NCBI GenBank assembly: GCA_029582155.1
Contig: CM055907.1
Span: 13,165,492-13,229,491 of the forward strand
Origin: Panopea generosa
Lineage: Eukaryota > Mollusca > Bivalvia > Adapedonta > Hiatellidae
Direction of reading: 5' to 3'
Length of the DNA: 64,000 nt
The position numbers and the translations under genes are program-made. Shown here piece after piece: positions 46,701 to 55,543 of this stretch; the stretch's first letter is position 1, and the number at the start of each line of letters is the position of its first letter. Below the pieces are notes generated by a model. It worked only from the letters and a program-made list of their open reading frames with translations. It searched no databases and was not told the DNA's origin.

Positions 46701-47359
46701 TGAGACTACAAGTCCCAGTTAGTTCAGTCAGTAGCATGTATGACTATCAATCCAGGGGTCATGAGTTTGAATCCCTGTCTAGCCACAGTCTCTGTGATGA
46801 TACACAACATTGTTTCTTATTGACATTCGTCTGCAACTTATGATTAATATAATTAGTGGAAATGTTATCAGTTACTTGTGGAAATCCCAGGAAAATTCAT
46901 TGTCTATTAGGCCTTGAGGGTATAAATAGATGCTAAATATTCAAAACAGACTGGGTATAGAACCTATACTGGGTGTTGATTATGAGAGACCATCTGGTCG
47001 AGTCTTGGATTGATCACACAACCTCTGGCATGAGTGGGAGACACCATATCAGCTTCACTATTGCCCAGCTAAGGTCATCTTTGACTTTATATTATGGAGT
47101 ACATACAAAAATAGATTCAACCCCCATCCAAAACTTCCTTATATTGGAATTTCTTCATACAAAACATAAGAAATTTAATGTACTAGCATCGGGTAAAAAA
47201 TTAAACATTACCTCAGCAGCGACTTTCATTTTGTTAATCATATCTGCGATCAAGTCGTCACTGTCATTAATCAGATCAAAATCTTTCCTCTTCTTTCTCC
47301 GTTTCTGCATTTCTTCTTTCTTTTTCGCCATCATGAAATCAAAGTCAGACACATGCTCT
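34651..47359 (-). CDS. IWS1: IWS1, C-terminal 299 codons in nine exons (5' part not in view)
   Basis: IWS1 is a nuclear transcription elongation factor that binds SPT6 at RNA polymerase II and links elongation to mRNA processing, export and H3K36 methylation. Nine minus-strand exons (listed separately) join in phase with GT/AG junctions. Numbering from the first in-window codon, residues 1-49 are the basic [12 protein letters not shown] segment, about 50-170 the conserved TFIIS N-terminal-like helical domain that contacts SPT6 ([56 protein letters not shown]), about 171-217 the [17 protein letters not shown] linker, and 218-299 the C-terminal conserved tail ([17 protein letters not shown]...SIEGRNMAL). 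This matches the conserved C-terminal region of animal IWS1 as I recall it. The acidic N-terminal half, several hundred residues in vertebrates, was not found above 47,360. The introns are full of repeats. Confidence 0.95.
35149..35272 (-). CDS. IWS1: IWS1 exon h
   Basis: 124 bp between a TTTTTAG acceptor and a GTCAGT donor. The first base completes the Lys codon from exon g, followed by [20 protein letters not shown] and KDYVIRPKW, the most conserved tail block. It ends in phase 0. Confidence 0.95.
35378..35712. repeat. Degenerate 58-60-bp repeat in an IWS1 intron, about 5.5 copies
   Basis: 'TTGATTGGTTAATTAAC', 'GGATGACTTTATT' and 'ACTTCCTTGTTT' recur in order. Most units contain ATTGG, the inverted CCAAT motif. 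Confidence 0.85.
36367..36637 (+). mobile_element. SINE-1 copy in an IWS1 intron, antisense to the gene
   Basis: Diverged head (GGTTAACTCAGTCGGTAGCT, box B GAGATTGAATCCC), SINE-1 body, and a tail ending 'TAAATATTCAAACAAA'. Flanked by CAGCTTGTT at 36,353-36,361 and 36,638-36,646, a likely target duplication. Confidence 0.85.
37210..37272 (-). CDS. IWS1: IWS1 exon g
   Basis: 63 bp between a TATTTCAG acceptor and a GTAAGC donor. The first T completes a Ser codon, then [20 protein letters not shown], then two bases of a split Lys codon. TPRKDLEK is a conserved IWS1 block. Confidence 0.94.
37360..37460 (-). mobile_element. SINE-B fragment
   Basis: 'ACCAGTACTAAGCATATGTG' and GCTCTTCCACTGAACCACG match the head region of the SINE-B copies at 18,243 and 48,176. 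Confidence 0.6.
37532..37746 (+). mobile_element. piggyBac-like MITE, copy F, in an IWS1 intron
   Basis: Ends AACCCTTTACTACATAG and TATGAAGTAAAGGGTTAA, with the left TTAA mutated to CTAA. The palindrome at 37,586-37,652 is nearly intact (GAGATAAGATTGCTCG on the left against GAGCAATCTGAACACTTCC on the right). About one to two minisatellite units are present. Confidence 0.88.
37909..38061 (+). mobile_element. pogo-like MITE copy 1 in an IWS1 intron
   Basis: The interior 'AAAAGTGGCCTTTTCAGACA' and AAGACAAGTGGCTGCTTAAT, and the right end CACAGGTTTGACTGTA, match 38,813-38,995. The left end is degraded (ACAGACAAATCTATCTTAAT). Confidence 0.75.
38813..38995 (+). mobile_element. pogo-like MITE copy 2, ending at an IWS1 splice donor
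   Basis: The left end TACAAGTCAAACCTGTTTTA and right end CACAGGTTTGACTGTA are inverted repeats. The last base lies five bases from exon f (39,001), so in the IWS1 sense the intron starts GTAGG followed by the MITE's TACAGTCAAACC. Confidence 0.88.
39001..39109 (-). CDS. IWS1: IWS1 exon f
   Basis: 109 bp between a TTTGTTTCCAG acceptor and a GTAGGT donor. AT completes the Asn codon, then [20 protein letters not shown] and [15 protein letters not shown], then AG of a split Ser codon. It carries the conserved (D/E)WSRP end of the helical domain. Confidence 0.95.
39585..39681 (+). mobile_element. tRNA-Ala-type SINE fragment beside an IWS1 donor
   Basis: 'CTGAAAAATTGTTGAAAGCA' and 'ACACCATACAACAACA' match the 3' end of the 9,825 SINE. 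It stops 17 bp from the exon e boundary. Confidence 0.75.
39699..39816 (-). CDS. IWS1: IWS1 exon e
   Basis: 118 bp between a TTGTACAG acceptor and a GTAAGT donor. Encodes [39 protein letters not shown] and one base of the next codon. [16 protein letters not shown] is a signature of the IWS1 helical domain. Confidence 0.96.
40360..40437 (-). CDS. IWS1: IWS1 exon d
   Basis: 78 bp, 26 whole codons, between an ATTTTGCAG acceptor and a GTAAGT donor. Encodes [20 protein letters not shown] and LKILSD, the core of the TFIIS-N-like domain. Confidence 0.95.
40670..41045. repeat. Repeat with a 176-bp internal duplication, in an IWS1 intron
   Basis: 'TTCAAACTTAGCCTGTGTTT' through 'AAGTTATTGCACGGAAAC' occurs at about 40,706-40,798 and again at about 40,885-40,973. 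It ends in 'GACTGACGGACAGACCCAAA', a closing motif I recall from bivalve repeats. Confidence 0.75.
41568..41751 (+). mobile_element. pogo-like MITE copy 3 in an IWS1 intron
   Basis: TACAGTCAAAGCTGTGTTAA to ACACAGGTCTGACTTGTA, with the shared interior 'GGAGCAAAAGTGGCCTTTTA' and 'ATGTGGCTGCTTAAGACAAA'. TA flanks. Confidence 0.85.
42415..42612 (-). repeat. Dispersed 'AGCTCGCC' repeat, second copy
   Basis: 'ACAAGAGCTGTCAAATGACA', 'AAGCTCGCC', 'CGCAAAAGTTTAACCTGGAT' and 'GGACTTCGTCCCGGCGAGCT' match the 10,859 element inverted. It sits 29 bp from exon c. Confidence 0.78.
42641..42692 (-). CDS. IWS1: IWS1 exon c
   Basis: 52 bp between a TATTTCAG acceptor and a GTATGT donor. One base completes Lys, followed by [17 protein letters not shown]. 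It corresponds to the DL..TF.DSG..SA block of animal IWS1. Confidence 0.93.
43120..43440. repeat. A-rich low-complexity runs in an IWS1 intron
   Basis: A/T-only runs at about 43,126-43,178 and 43,408-43,441. On the gene strand these are T-rich tracts. No other feature was seen. Confidence 0.7.
43635..43717 (-). CDS. IWS1: IWS1 exon b, acceptor abutting a minisatellite
   Basis: 83 bp with acceptor TTTCATGTTTTGCAG and donor GTAAGA. Encodes [20 protein letters not shown] and TVMSQLK plus two bases of the next Lys codon. The acceptor itself lies in minisatellite-like sequence. Confidence 0.94.
43718..44855. repeat. 60-bp minisatellite in an IWS1 intron, about 18-19 units
   Basis: The plus-strand unit is CTACAAAACATGAAATCACG, TGCACAAATCATGAAACTGT, ACCGATACATGCATATAGAT. 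Units near the exon (43,718-44,000) are irregular, while those at 44,000-44,840 are almost exact. On the IWS1 strand each unit contains TTTCATGTTTTGTAG, like the real acceptor. The 298-codon minus-strand frame here is a repeat artefact. Confidence 0.97.
44990..45060 (+). mobile_element. Possible pogo-like MITE end fragment
   Basis: 'ACAGTCAAATCTGGGTTAAT' resembles the left end of the pogo-like MITEs at 38,813 and 41,568, but no right end follows. Confidence 0.4.
45431..45612 (+). mobile_element. pogo-like MITE copy 4 in an IWS1 intron
   Basis: TACAGTGAAACCTGTCTTTA to ACACAGGTAACTGTATA, with the interior 'GGAGCAAAGTTGGCCTTTAA' and 'AAGACAAGTGGCTGCTTAAT'. Confidence 0.85.
45648..45924 (+). mobile_element. 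SINE-1 copy, well preserved, in an IWS1 intron
   Basis: GGGCCCGATTAGCTCAGTCG, GAGTTCGAATCCCC, SINE-1 body and a CAATCAATCAAT tail. Flanked by TCTACAC at 45,641-45,647 and 45,925-45,931. Close agreement with the 9,282 copy suggests recent insertion. Confidence 0.93.
45932..46710. other. Unassigned IWS1 intron sequence
   Basis: AT-rich, with a T-run at about 46,270. No exon or repeat was recognised. Confidence 0.4.
46711..46947 (+). mobile_element. SINE-1 copy, diverged
   Basis: 'AGTCCCAGTTAGTTCAGTCA', 'GACTATCAATCCAGGGGTCA', box B GAGTTTGAATCCC and the end 'AGATGCTAAATATTCAAA' match SINE-1 with an internal deletion in the body. Confidence 0.82.
47212..47359 (-). CDS. IWS1: IWS1 exon a (most upstream exon found)
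   Basis: 148 bp between a CTATTTTCAAG acceptor and a GTAATG donor. The first base belongs to a codon split with an unseen upstream exon, then [40 protein letters not shown] and INKMKVAAE. It matches the SDFDLML...ISDADD..SAMI.KM block of animal IWS1. The acceptor shows that at least one further exon exists upstream. Confidence 0.93.
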
Positions 47360-47761
47360 CTTGAAAATAGAAAAAAACAACACAAATGATTTGTATGACT
47401 TAAGACAAAAAATATTGTTAAAAATAAAAAGAATAATGCGGTCATACAAAGTGCACCAACAATCAGTCAACATCTATAGGAGAAGTCTTTATGTTTTTTA
47501 GCTTGGCTTAATGCCGATGGCTTATGTTCTCATGTGGAAGCAGTTCAGAGTTCATCATCGCCAAAATGGTAATAGGCAACAGGGTCAAATTTTGATTACT
47601 CAAATATTTAATATAAACAAGTAAAAACAAATCAAACAATAAAAATATATTGCGGACATTGTATTTATGTCATTTTTTTGCTCCAATGATATCAATCTAA
47701 TTAGGAAGGTATGAATATTTATAAAAACCCGTCCATCTGTACTTTCATATACTTTTGAGGC

Positions 47762-47935
47762 CCTTGTCGGGCGAGTTGCCTAAGGTGCTGTTGTTCAATG
47801 ACCCCTTACCTCTCACCACAGAGGTTATGTACTTGAGACCAGCTCTACTCAGATTCATTCTGAGGTCTTTCTCGAACAATTAAATTGTTGTGTGTAAAAA
47901 TGGTGTAAAACCTGATTAAAAACAACAACATAATT
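47762..47935 (+). mobile_element. Ser/Leu-type tRNA SINE-like copy
   Basis: 'GGGCGAGTTGCCTAAGGTGC', 'CTCTCACCACAGAGGTTATG', 'CTACTCAGATTCATTCTGAG' and an AACAACAACA tail. It is related to the 62,565 family, with differences in the body. Confidence 0.6.
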
Positions 47936-47994
47936 TTTTAGCATGTTGCACTTCCTTCAAACAGTTTTTTACTTATATAACAGCAGTAAGCAAA

Positions 47995-48448
47995 CCTAAT
48001 CATCATGCCTGTAATCCACTCGACTAGGTTAACCAGCATTAGAAACACCTTATCTCCGCAATCCAATGACTTCCCCACACATTCGGAGGTGGGATATTCA
48101 TGGTCGTAAAACAAAATTCATAGCCAACCACCACAAAGACTTTGGTCGGGTGGGGGATTCAAACTAAAGATCCCTTAGTTTAGTTTGAACTGACTTATTT
48201 TAATTGCTTTGTGAAACAAGTTCTTACAACTTAAACAAATGTCGCTCAAGTCTTCCTTGACAGAACCAGTACTAAGCAATATGCGGATAAAGTGACTTGC
48301 TCAAGGACACAACATATAGCTGTGACGGAGGATCCAACCCACAACCCTCCAATCCTGGGTGCAATGCTCCATCACTAGACCACTCATTCCACAAAGATCC
48401 CTAGGACTGACAGTCAGGCGCATTGTCAACTGAGCTTGATAGCCCTGG
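47995..48448 (-). mobile_element. tRNA-derived SINE-C, interrupted by SINE-B
   Basis: On the minus strand, the head CCAGGGCTATCAAGCTCAGT and GACTGTCAGTCCTAGGGATC is split from the remainder (TTTGAATCCCCCACCCGACC and body) by the insertion at 48,176-48,392. A related copy lies at 60,826-61,020. Confidence 0.75.
48176..48392 (-). mobile_element. SINE-B nested in SINE-C, perfect 10-bp target duplication
   Basis: AAAGATCCCT occurs at 48,166-48,175 and again at 48,393-48,402, on either side of a complete SINE-B (head CTAGTGATGGAGCATTGCAC in minus sense; body 'GAAACAAGTTCTTACAACTT' in plus sense). Confidence 0.92.
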
Positions 48449-48485
48449 ATGTTTCAGACTAGACATGCAATTTCATGTTTTTTTA

Positions 48486-49835
48486 CATTAAAGCGTGACC
48501 TTGACCTTTGTGTAACCTTGACATCTGATGTAATGGTCTGGGTATTTCAACAGTTAAATACTGCTGAAACATCATCATGACATGCTGATCACTTGTAAGA
48601 CAAAGTTACAGATCAATTGTTGATAAACTGAGCCAAGTGTTTTTGAAATCCATCCATGTATGATAAAGTTAAAGGACGGACTTGAAATATCAAACAGATT
48701 CAAAGTGTTGTCATACATACTTAAAGTGTGACCTTGACCTTTGAGGTATGGGTCTAGGTCTTACTAATAACATGTTGTCATGTCATTTTGATAAATCGAG
48801 CCAAGTTAAAGGCAAAGTCACAGACAAGACACACAATATCAAACAAATTGAAAGTGTGACCTTGATCTTTGAAGGAAAGATTCTGGGTCTTACATGCGAC
48901 ACTTAATTATGTCATGTTGATCAACTGAACCAAGTGTTTTTAAAGTTTATCCATAAATGACAGACTGGACAAGAAATGTCAAAATGACTGAAAGTGTTTT
49001 CAAACAAAGTTAAATAATTGTGACCTTGACCTTTGAAGTGGGAGTTTGGGTATTAAGAGCAACATGTCGTCATGTTATGTTGATCATTTATAACCAGTAT
49101 TTATAAAAATCAATCTATGCATGACAAAGTTACAGGCCGGACACAAAATCTCACACAGACTCTAAGTGTTGTCAAACTGAAATTGTGACCTTGGATTTTG
49201 AGCTACGGGTGTGGGTCTTACTTGCGACACGTCGTCATGTTATGTTGATCGATTGCAGCAAGTATCAATTAAAATCCATCTATGCATGACAAAGTTACAG
49301 GCCGGACACAAAATCTCAAAGACTCAAAGTATTGTTGAACAAACTCAAATTGTGACCATGACCATTGAGGTACAGGTATGGGTCTCACTCACGACACGTC
49401 ATCATGTTATGTTGATCATTTGTAGCAAGTATTTATAAAATCAATCTATGCATGACAAAGTTACAGGCCTGACACAAAATCTCACACAAACTCGAAGTGT
49501 TGTCAAACAAATTCAAATAGTGACCTTGACCTTTGAGTTACGGGTGTGGGTCTTACTCGCGACACGTCATCATGTTATGTTGATCATTTGTAGCAAGTAT
49601 CATTAAAATCCATCTATGCATGACAAAGTTACAGGCCGGAAACGAAATCTCACACAGACTCAAAGTGTATTTAAACAAACTCAAATTGTGACCTTGACCT
49701 TTATGTTACGGGTTTGGGTTTCACTCACGACACATCTCCATGTTATGTTGATCATTTGTACCTAGTATCAACAAAATCCATCTATGCATGACAAAGATAC
49801 AGACTGGAAACGAAATACTGGACGGAAGGACGGAC
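48486..49835. repeat. 165-170-bp tandem repeat, about eight copies, with nuclear-receptor sites
   Basis: Units run GTGACCTTGACCTTTGAGGT, then GGGTCTTACTCGCGACAC, GTCATCATGTTATGTTGATC, ATCTATGCATGACAAAGTTA and AGACTCAAAGTGTTGTCAAA. It ends in GGACGGAAGGACGGACGGAT at about 49,830. TGACCTTGACCT is intact at about 48,496, 48,729, 49,021, 49,521 and 49,689, and mutated in the other units. Confidence 0.92.
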
Positions 49836-49904
49836 GGATACTGCGATTAGATTACTATGTTCCACCCCAAAATTTTTTGGAGTGCATAAAAATGCTATAA
49901 ATGT

Positions 49905-50398
49905 CTTATAAAAACAAATTATTTTTAAAATTTATAAAAGCATCTCATTGTCATTAAGACATAGAATCCAAATGGTTTGGTACGTCAAATCCAATAAAAT
50001 GTGACATAATCAATATTCAAACTGGAGTGCAAAACTTGAAACGAAATCTCCATTCTAAAAACAGGCAGCACATAAATTTTGGTCTCTTTCTAAAATGAAA
50101 CAAGTTTTACTATGTGTAAACCTCTATAACGGATCATATTGAAATCAAAATTTAATCATGTGACTCAGTTAATACATCACAAACTGTGTTGCGATTTTAA
50201 AATCCATTTTAGTCTAACCTAGGCACAAGTTAGAAAATCCATTTTCAATATAATAATTTTGCATATCTAAATAGAATCCTTTTGGCAATATGGGGTCATT
50301 GAGTATATATAAGGCATGATATATTAGCCAAAAAATGCTAAAATGTTTTAGCCAATTTAAAATTTTGAAAACTGCTAATAAATTCCCTTTAAAGGGAC
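49905..50398 (-). mobile_element. MITE-550 copy
   Basis: Inverted relative to 55,544: 'GGTTTGGTACGTCAAATCCA', 'TTTTAGTCTAACCTAGGCAC', 'CAATATGGGGTCATTGAGTA', ending ATTCCCTTTAAAG at the right. The left end is degraded. Confidence 0.78.
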
Positions 50399-50877
50399 AC
50401 ATGACAATTTTCACTTGACTACTTTTTTGTGAATTATACATATCTACATGTTAAAACACTGAAATTTAAATACAACAGTATGTATGCAAATCCTTAATTT
50501 CATTTCTATTTTTGAAAGGGACATAACTCTGGCATATGGATACAAGACATCTTATTTCACATCATTCTGGTTGTACATGCCAGAAAAAAATGTAACTGTG
50601 TTTTAGTTTTGTAAAAATTTTTTAATTATAATAGAAGAAAAAAATACTATAAATTTTCAATTCATGGTTTTAAGATTTTTATTCTCATATTGTCAAAACC
50701 AGTGCAACGCCACCAGTTTTCATTAAAATTCATTCAAGAACTTATTTATTATTCCTTGTTTTTTTTCTTGCATAATTTTATGAAATTTCAAGAAATTTCA
50801 AGTAAGGATATTTGAAGATTATTTTTTATTTTATTTTATTTTTTTAACGGGCGTCAACACTATTTTCAATTTCAGGT
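50399..50877. other. Unassigned AT-rich sequence
   Basis: No gene or repeat was recognised. Confidence 0.4.
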
Positions 50878-50970
50878 TATATTATGGCATATCCAGTTTT
50901 ACTGGTGGAGGAGGACCTCAGACTGAGTCAGACAGAGTAGAACCACCGTCCTTCCGTAAGTAACTTAAAG
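50878..50970 (-). mobile_element. Ser/Leu-type SINE fragment (3' part)
   Basis: 'GGCATATCCAGTTTTACTGG', 'GGAGGAGGACCTCAGACTGA' and 'CCGTAAGTAACTT' match the 3' body of the 62,565 SINE inverted. Confidence 0.72.
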
Positions 50971-51184
50971 ATTAATATCTCCATATGGTGTCACATTTAT
51001 AAAGGTGTTAAGATTGACTTGACAGGTGAACATGAAATTTTTTTATTTCAATGTGTGTTTGTAAGCTTATTTTACATCGCCACCAGTTTCCCATATGGGC
51101 AATGCCCCCAGAAGAGTATAAGTCTGTTTAGGTATATGTGGTTCTATGAAATAGAATGAAAAATGTTTTTAAATTATCAACAAA

Positions 51185-52525
51185 ATTCAAACAGGTGTTT
51201 TAAAAGGAAGACATATTGGTGAAAACATTCGAACTATTTTGAAGTAATAGAATATTAAATGACGAAGACAAACCAGGAATTTATATTATTTGCCGATTTT
51301 GAAAAGGCATTCGATAGTATAGAGCTTGATTTTATTTTAAAAGCTCTTGAATATTTTAACTTTGGTAATTCTTTTATAAATTGCATTAAACTATTTTACA
51401 ATGATGCACAAAGATGTGTAGTTAATAACGGACACACTGTCAGAGTTCTTCAACATAAATAGAGGAGTACGACAAGGATGTCCACTGTCGCCATATTTAT
51501 TTATACTGATTATAAAATTTTTATATCAGTCTGTGAAAGCAGATAAAGATATAATGGGTATAAACCTATATAATAGAGAAATAAAAAAAAACAGCATTTG
51601 CAGATGATGCAACATTTATGATGGATGGGTCATATAAAACATTTACATCTTTGATAAAAAAAACTAAATGATTTTAGTAAAATATCTGGCTTAAAATTAA
51701 ACAATAAAAAATCTGTTATATTAAGATCGGGATCACTAAAAAATTCTACTGAAACATTTGGTATTAACAATAAATTGATATGGACATCAAAATGTTCATC
51801 CACATTGAGAATTTTTTTTTTTCAAATGACAGAAGCAAATATCACAAATTAAATTTAATGCAAAAAATACAAGAGTTTTCAAACTGTTTAAAAAGGTGGA
51901 AGAGACACAATTTATCAATCATTGAAAAACTAACTGTTAACAAAACAGTTGCACTACCAAAACTTATATACCCTCTTACAGTCTAAGAATTTCCAAAGCC
52001 ATAATTAATTAATTAATCAATAAAAGTATGTATGATTATTATGGGACAGTTAACCTGACAAAATTAGTCGAAATTATGCAGGACTACAAAAATGGGGGTC
52101 TAAAAATGATCAATGTAAATATGTTTATAAAATCAATAAAAGGGGGGATGGGTAAAAAAAAATAATAGATAATGAAAATGATGGGGATTGGAAACATATA
52201 TACATTAACAAATTAGAAAAAATAAGGGGGACAATTAATATTTGAATGTAATTCACATGAATACGAATATTCTAAAACACAAATCCACAGGATTCCAAAT
52301 TTTTTTTGTAGAAATATTACAATCATGGTCAAGTATAAATTTGAAAATAAACAAGAAACATTAAACAACCAGATATTATGGAACAATTCGTTTATAAAAA
52401 AACAAAAAAAAAACTTTTATAAAGAAAGGCATTCAAAAGGTATGAAGTACATCAAACAAGTATTTGATAGTACACAAAAAACATTCTATACTTTTCAATT
52501 TGTTAAAGTAAAAATACCTTCTTAA
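51185..52525 (+). pseudogene. Decayed Tx1/L1-like LINE ORF2 (reverse transcriptase)
   Basis: The plus strand encodes, across several frames, GRHIGENIRTIL, LFADFEKAFDSIELDFILKA, NCIKLFYNDA, RGVRQGCPLSPYLFIL, an ADDATFM-type catalytic segment disrupted by a frameshift near 51,600, FSKISGLKLNNKKSVILRSG, and YPLTV followed by GGLKMINVNMFIKS. This is the finger-palm-thumb order of an L1/Tx1-clade reverse transcriptase, which would prime cDNA synthesis at nicked chromosomal DNA. Stops and shifts occur at about 51,248, 51,461, 51,590-51,670 and 51,986, so it is dead. The upstream endonuclease domain is missing (5' truncation). It is followed by a tandem array rather than a clear tail. Confidence 0.88.
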
Positions 52526-52579
52526 AAAAATTCAGATTTTTTAAAATATTATACTTTTTAAAAGCATTCCAAAGGTATG

Positions 52580-53640
52580 GAAACAGTAGTTTCTGACAAG
52601 AAGATTTTTTAAGTTTTTACTATAGCTTATATATATAGTAAACTAACCCCACCCCTTGGCCGCCATGTTTTTTTAACCAATCAGGGTGGCTTGAACAAAC
52701 TTGGTAGAGGATCACCCAAGGAGCATTTTCTGTGAAATTATTTTAAAATCGAGCCAGTAGTTTCTGACAAGAGGATTTTTAAGTTTTTACTAATCAAACA
52801 TGCCCCACCCCCTTACGCCATGTTTTTTGGAAGAATCAAGATGGCTTGAACAAACTTGGTAGAGAGTCACCCAAGGAACATTTCTGTGAAATTATTTTAA
52901 AATCGAGCCAGTAGTTTTTGACAAGAAGATTTTTTAATTTTTTTCATATAGCTTATATAGTAAACTAACCTCACCCCTTGGCTGCCATGTTTTTTGACAA
53001 ATCAACATGGCTTGAACAAACTTGGTAGAGGGTCATCCAAGGAACATTTTTGTGAAATTATTTTAAAATCGAGCCAGTAGTTTCTGACAAGATTTTTTAA
53101 GTTTTTAGTAATTAAACTTGCCCGGCCCCCTGGCGGCCATGTTTTTTTTTGAAGAATCAAGATGGCTTGAACACACTTAGTAGAGAGTCACCCAAGGAAC
53201 ATTTCTGTGAAACTATTTTAAAATCGAGCCAGTAGTTTCTGACATAAGATTTTTTAAGTTTTTACTATAGCTTATATAGTAAACTAACCCCACCCCTTGG
53301 CCGCCATGTTTTTTGACGAATCAACATTGCTTGAACAAACTTGGTAGAGGGTTATCCAAGGAATAATTTTGTGAAATTATTTTAAAATCGAGCCAGTATT
53401 TCTGACAAGAAGATTTTTTAAGTTTTAGTAATTAAACTTGCTCCACCCCCTGGCGGCCATGTTTTTTGACAAATCAAGCTGGCTTGAACAAACTTGGTAG
53501 AGGGTCACCCAAGGAACATTTCTGTGAAGTTATATCAAAATTGGCACAGTGGTTTCAGAGAAGTTGTTAGAAGCTAAAAGTTAACGACGGACAACAGACG
53601 ACGGCCGACAGACAAAGGAACACCAGGCGATCACAAAATA
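52580..53640. repeat. 160-165-bp tandem repeat, about six copies
   Basis: Units contain 'CAGTAGTTTCTGACAAGAAG', 'CTTATATAGTAAACTAACCC', CACCCCTTGGCCGCCATGTT, 'GGCTTGAACAAACTTGGTAG' and 'TGAAATTATTTTAAAATCGA'. Long and short unit types alternate. It ends with 'GACGGACAACAGACGACGGC' and 'GCGATCACAAAATAGCC', a closing motif I associate with bivalve repeats. Confidence 0.92.
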
Positions 53641-54271
53641 GCCTGAATGTATTTGCTAATATAGAAGTTGTACAGTATACTAATTCACACTAATCTTCTT
53701 CTATTATGTTTTGGACAATGTGTTGTTATGTACATTATGTATGTGTATAGTGAGTAATAAAATAATAAAAGAGAAAAAAAAAAGCAATTACAACACAACA
53801 ACATAACTGTGGCCGTAGGAGGGACTGGGCAGTAAGCCGTTCTCAAGTCAGGTCTATTTTCTGTCATCACCATTAACAGATTCACATCAGTTCCAACACC
53901 TCATAATCAAATTCTGCAAATAACCTGAGTTTATTAACAGTTCCTGATACTTTTATTATCAAACTGATTTTCAATTATCATACTGACAATAATGACCTAA
54001 ACGGTTAAACACAATGATGTAAGAATATTTCATTATCACTTCTATTATTTGAATAATAACAATTATTATACTCAGATGTGACTTGTATAATATGTGGATC
54101 AGCTGTCAGCAGCATAGCTTCTTAATGGGCCCAAAGGCCACCGAGCCTGAACATAATTTTCACAGGCATTTTTTTTTTAAACAATTTTCCATTTTATGTA
54201 AATTCTATCAATGATATTTGTTTTAACCAGGTCTCAAATATACGTCAAAATGCACCAGAGCCATTCTGCAC
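53641..54271. other. Unassigned AT-rich sequence
   Basis: No gene or repeat was recognised. Confidence 0.4.
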
Positions 54272-54500
54272 TTAACCCTTTACTCCACAGATACGTGTTT
54301 TCCCGCACCAATCACAGAAGGCCTTTGAAAACAGTGCAGGAAGAGTTCAGATTGCTCGTAACGAGCAATCTGAACACTTCCTGCACTGTTTTCCACTCTG
54401 TCAGTTAATATAAACATATTCATCCATTGCTGATATGTGGTGAATTAATGCTTTCAATATTAGAGGTGTCCAAAGGCACCAATATGAAGTAAAGGGTTAA
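54272..54500 (+). mobile_element. piggyBac-like MITE, copy G (intact)
   Basis: TTAA on both sides, ends CCCTTTACTCCACAG and ATATGAAGTAAAGGG, near-perfect palindrome at 54,327-54,393, and one minisatellite unit (TTAGAGGTGTCCAAAGGC). It is a compact form of the family. Confidence 0.92.
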
Positions 54501-54639
54501 ACAATTTTCAAGGGGAGGGGACATGCCCCCAGACCCTCCTACTTTCGGCCTTCACATAACATTTAGGGTAGCTAAGCCTGTGGCTGTGAGTTGTATATTG
54601 GGTTAGTCAGTAAGCCATATATCTATAAATCTGTCCTTT

Positions 54640-54915
54640 ATATGGCATGTGAGTAGTCATGAATCCTTAACTGAATCCTGCTCATATAACGCTATCAGTT
54701 CATGTATGTAAATATGTCTACCGTCCAGATGTGTTGCATGTAATTCCATAGCATATAAGTCATGGTCGACACCAAATTTATTGGTTTGGCAGAGGCCTTG
54801 ATATTGTATCTATGGTTTGCATTGTAGCTAGGCGCACTTGCCGTAGTCTGGTCTGTTCATTTATGTCTTGGTTATTCACAAATAATTATCTCCATTTATA
54901 TATACATATACGGAA
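54640..54915 (+). repeat. Dispersed repeat X, copy 2
   Basis: Matches 29,945-30,250 in the same orientation, including 'GTAGCTAGGCGCACTTGCCG' and 'GGTTATTCACAAATAATTAT'. Confidence 0.75.
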
Positions 54916-55274
54916 TGAACAAGATTGAATGCGTACATGTAAATGAGGTTATTTATTTTTTGTGTAGATCTTTGCTATACAATCATGTACTTTATGAGTG
55001 TACTAGTATAACTAGTATTGTTATCATATACTGATAACTGATACTGATTACTATGTAATTATATATTATACAAACACCATCTTGTTCAAATGTATGTACT
55101 TTTGTATGTGCCATATAATGTATTTGAACATTGTCATTTATAGTGAAAAACTTTGTAATGCTTAAGCCAAAACTAAATATTGGTCTGTTTTGTTTCAAGT
55201 ACATATTATAGACTTATAGTTAAGTAATTGTTACCATTTCTGCTATAACTGTGGGAAAAAAAGATAACCTTTTG

Positions 55275-55440
55275 AGTATCCAGTTTTACTGGGGATTCAA
55301 GTCCTTGCAATGAATCAGAGCTGAACCACCGTCCTTCAGTAAGTAACTGGGAAATTATCGTATGTAAAGTATTTGGGCCCAAGCTGGCCTTGAACAAATA
55401 ACATCAGGGGTGAGAAGTCAGTGATAACAATTCAACAAAT
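55275..55440 (-). mobile_element. Ser/Leu-type SINE copy, partial
   Basis: 'TATCCAGTTTTACTGGGGAT', 'GAACCACCGTCCTTCAGTAA' and 'GTAACTGGGAAA' match the inverted SINE body at 62,565. Confidence 0.68.
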
Positions 55441-55543
55441 CAGCCATGGAGCACCCCGCTTTATTTGTGACTAAATGTAAAAAAATGTCTGATATTATTG
55501 GAAATAAAATTGATGAGTGATTTAAACACATGCTTTTGCTTTC

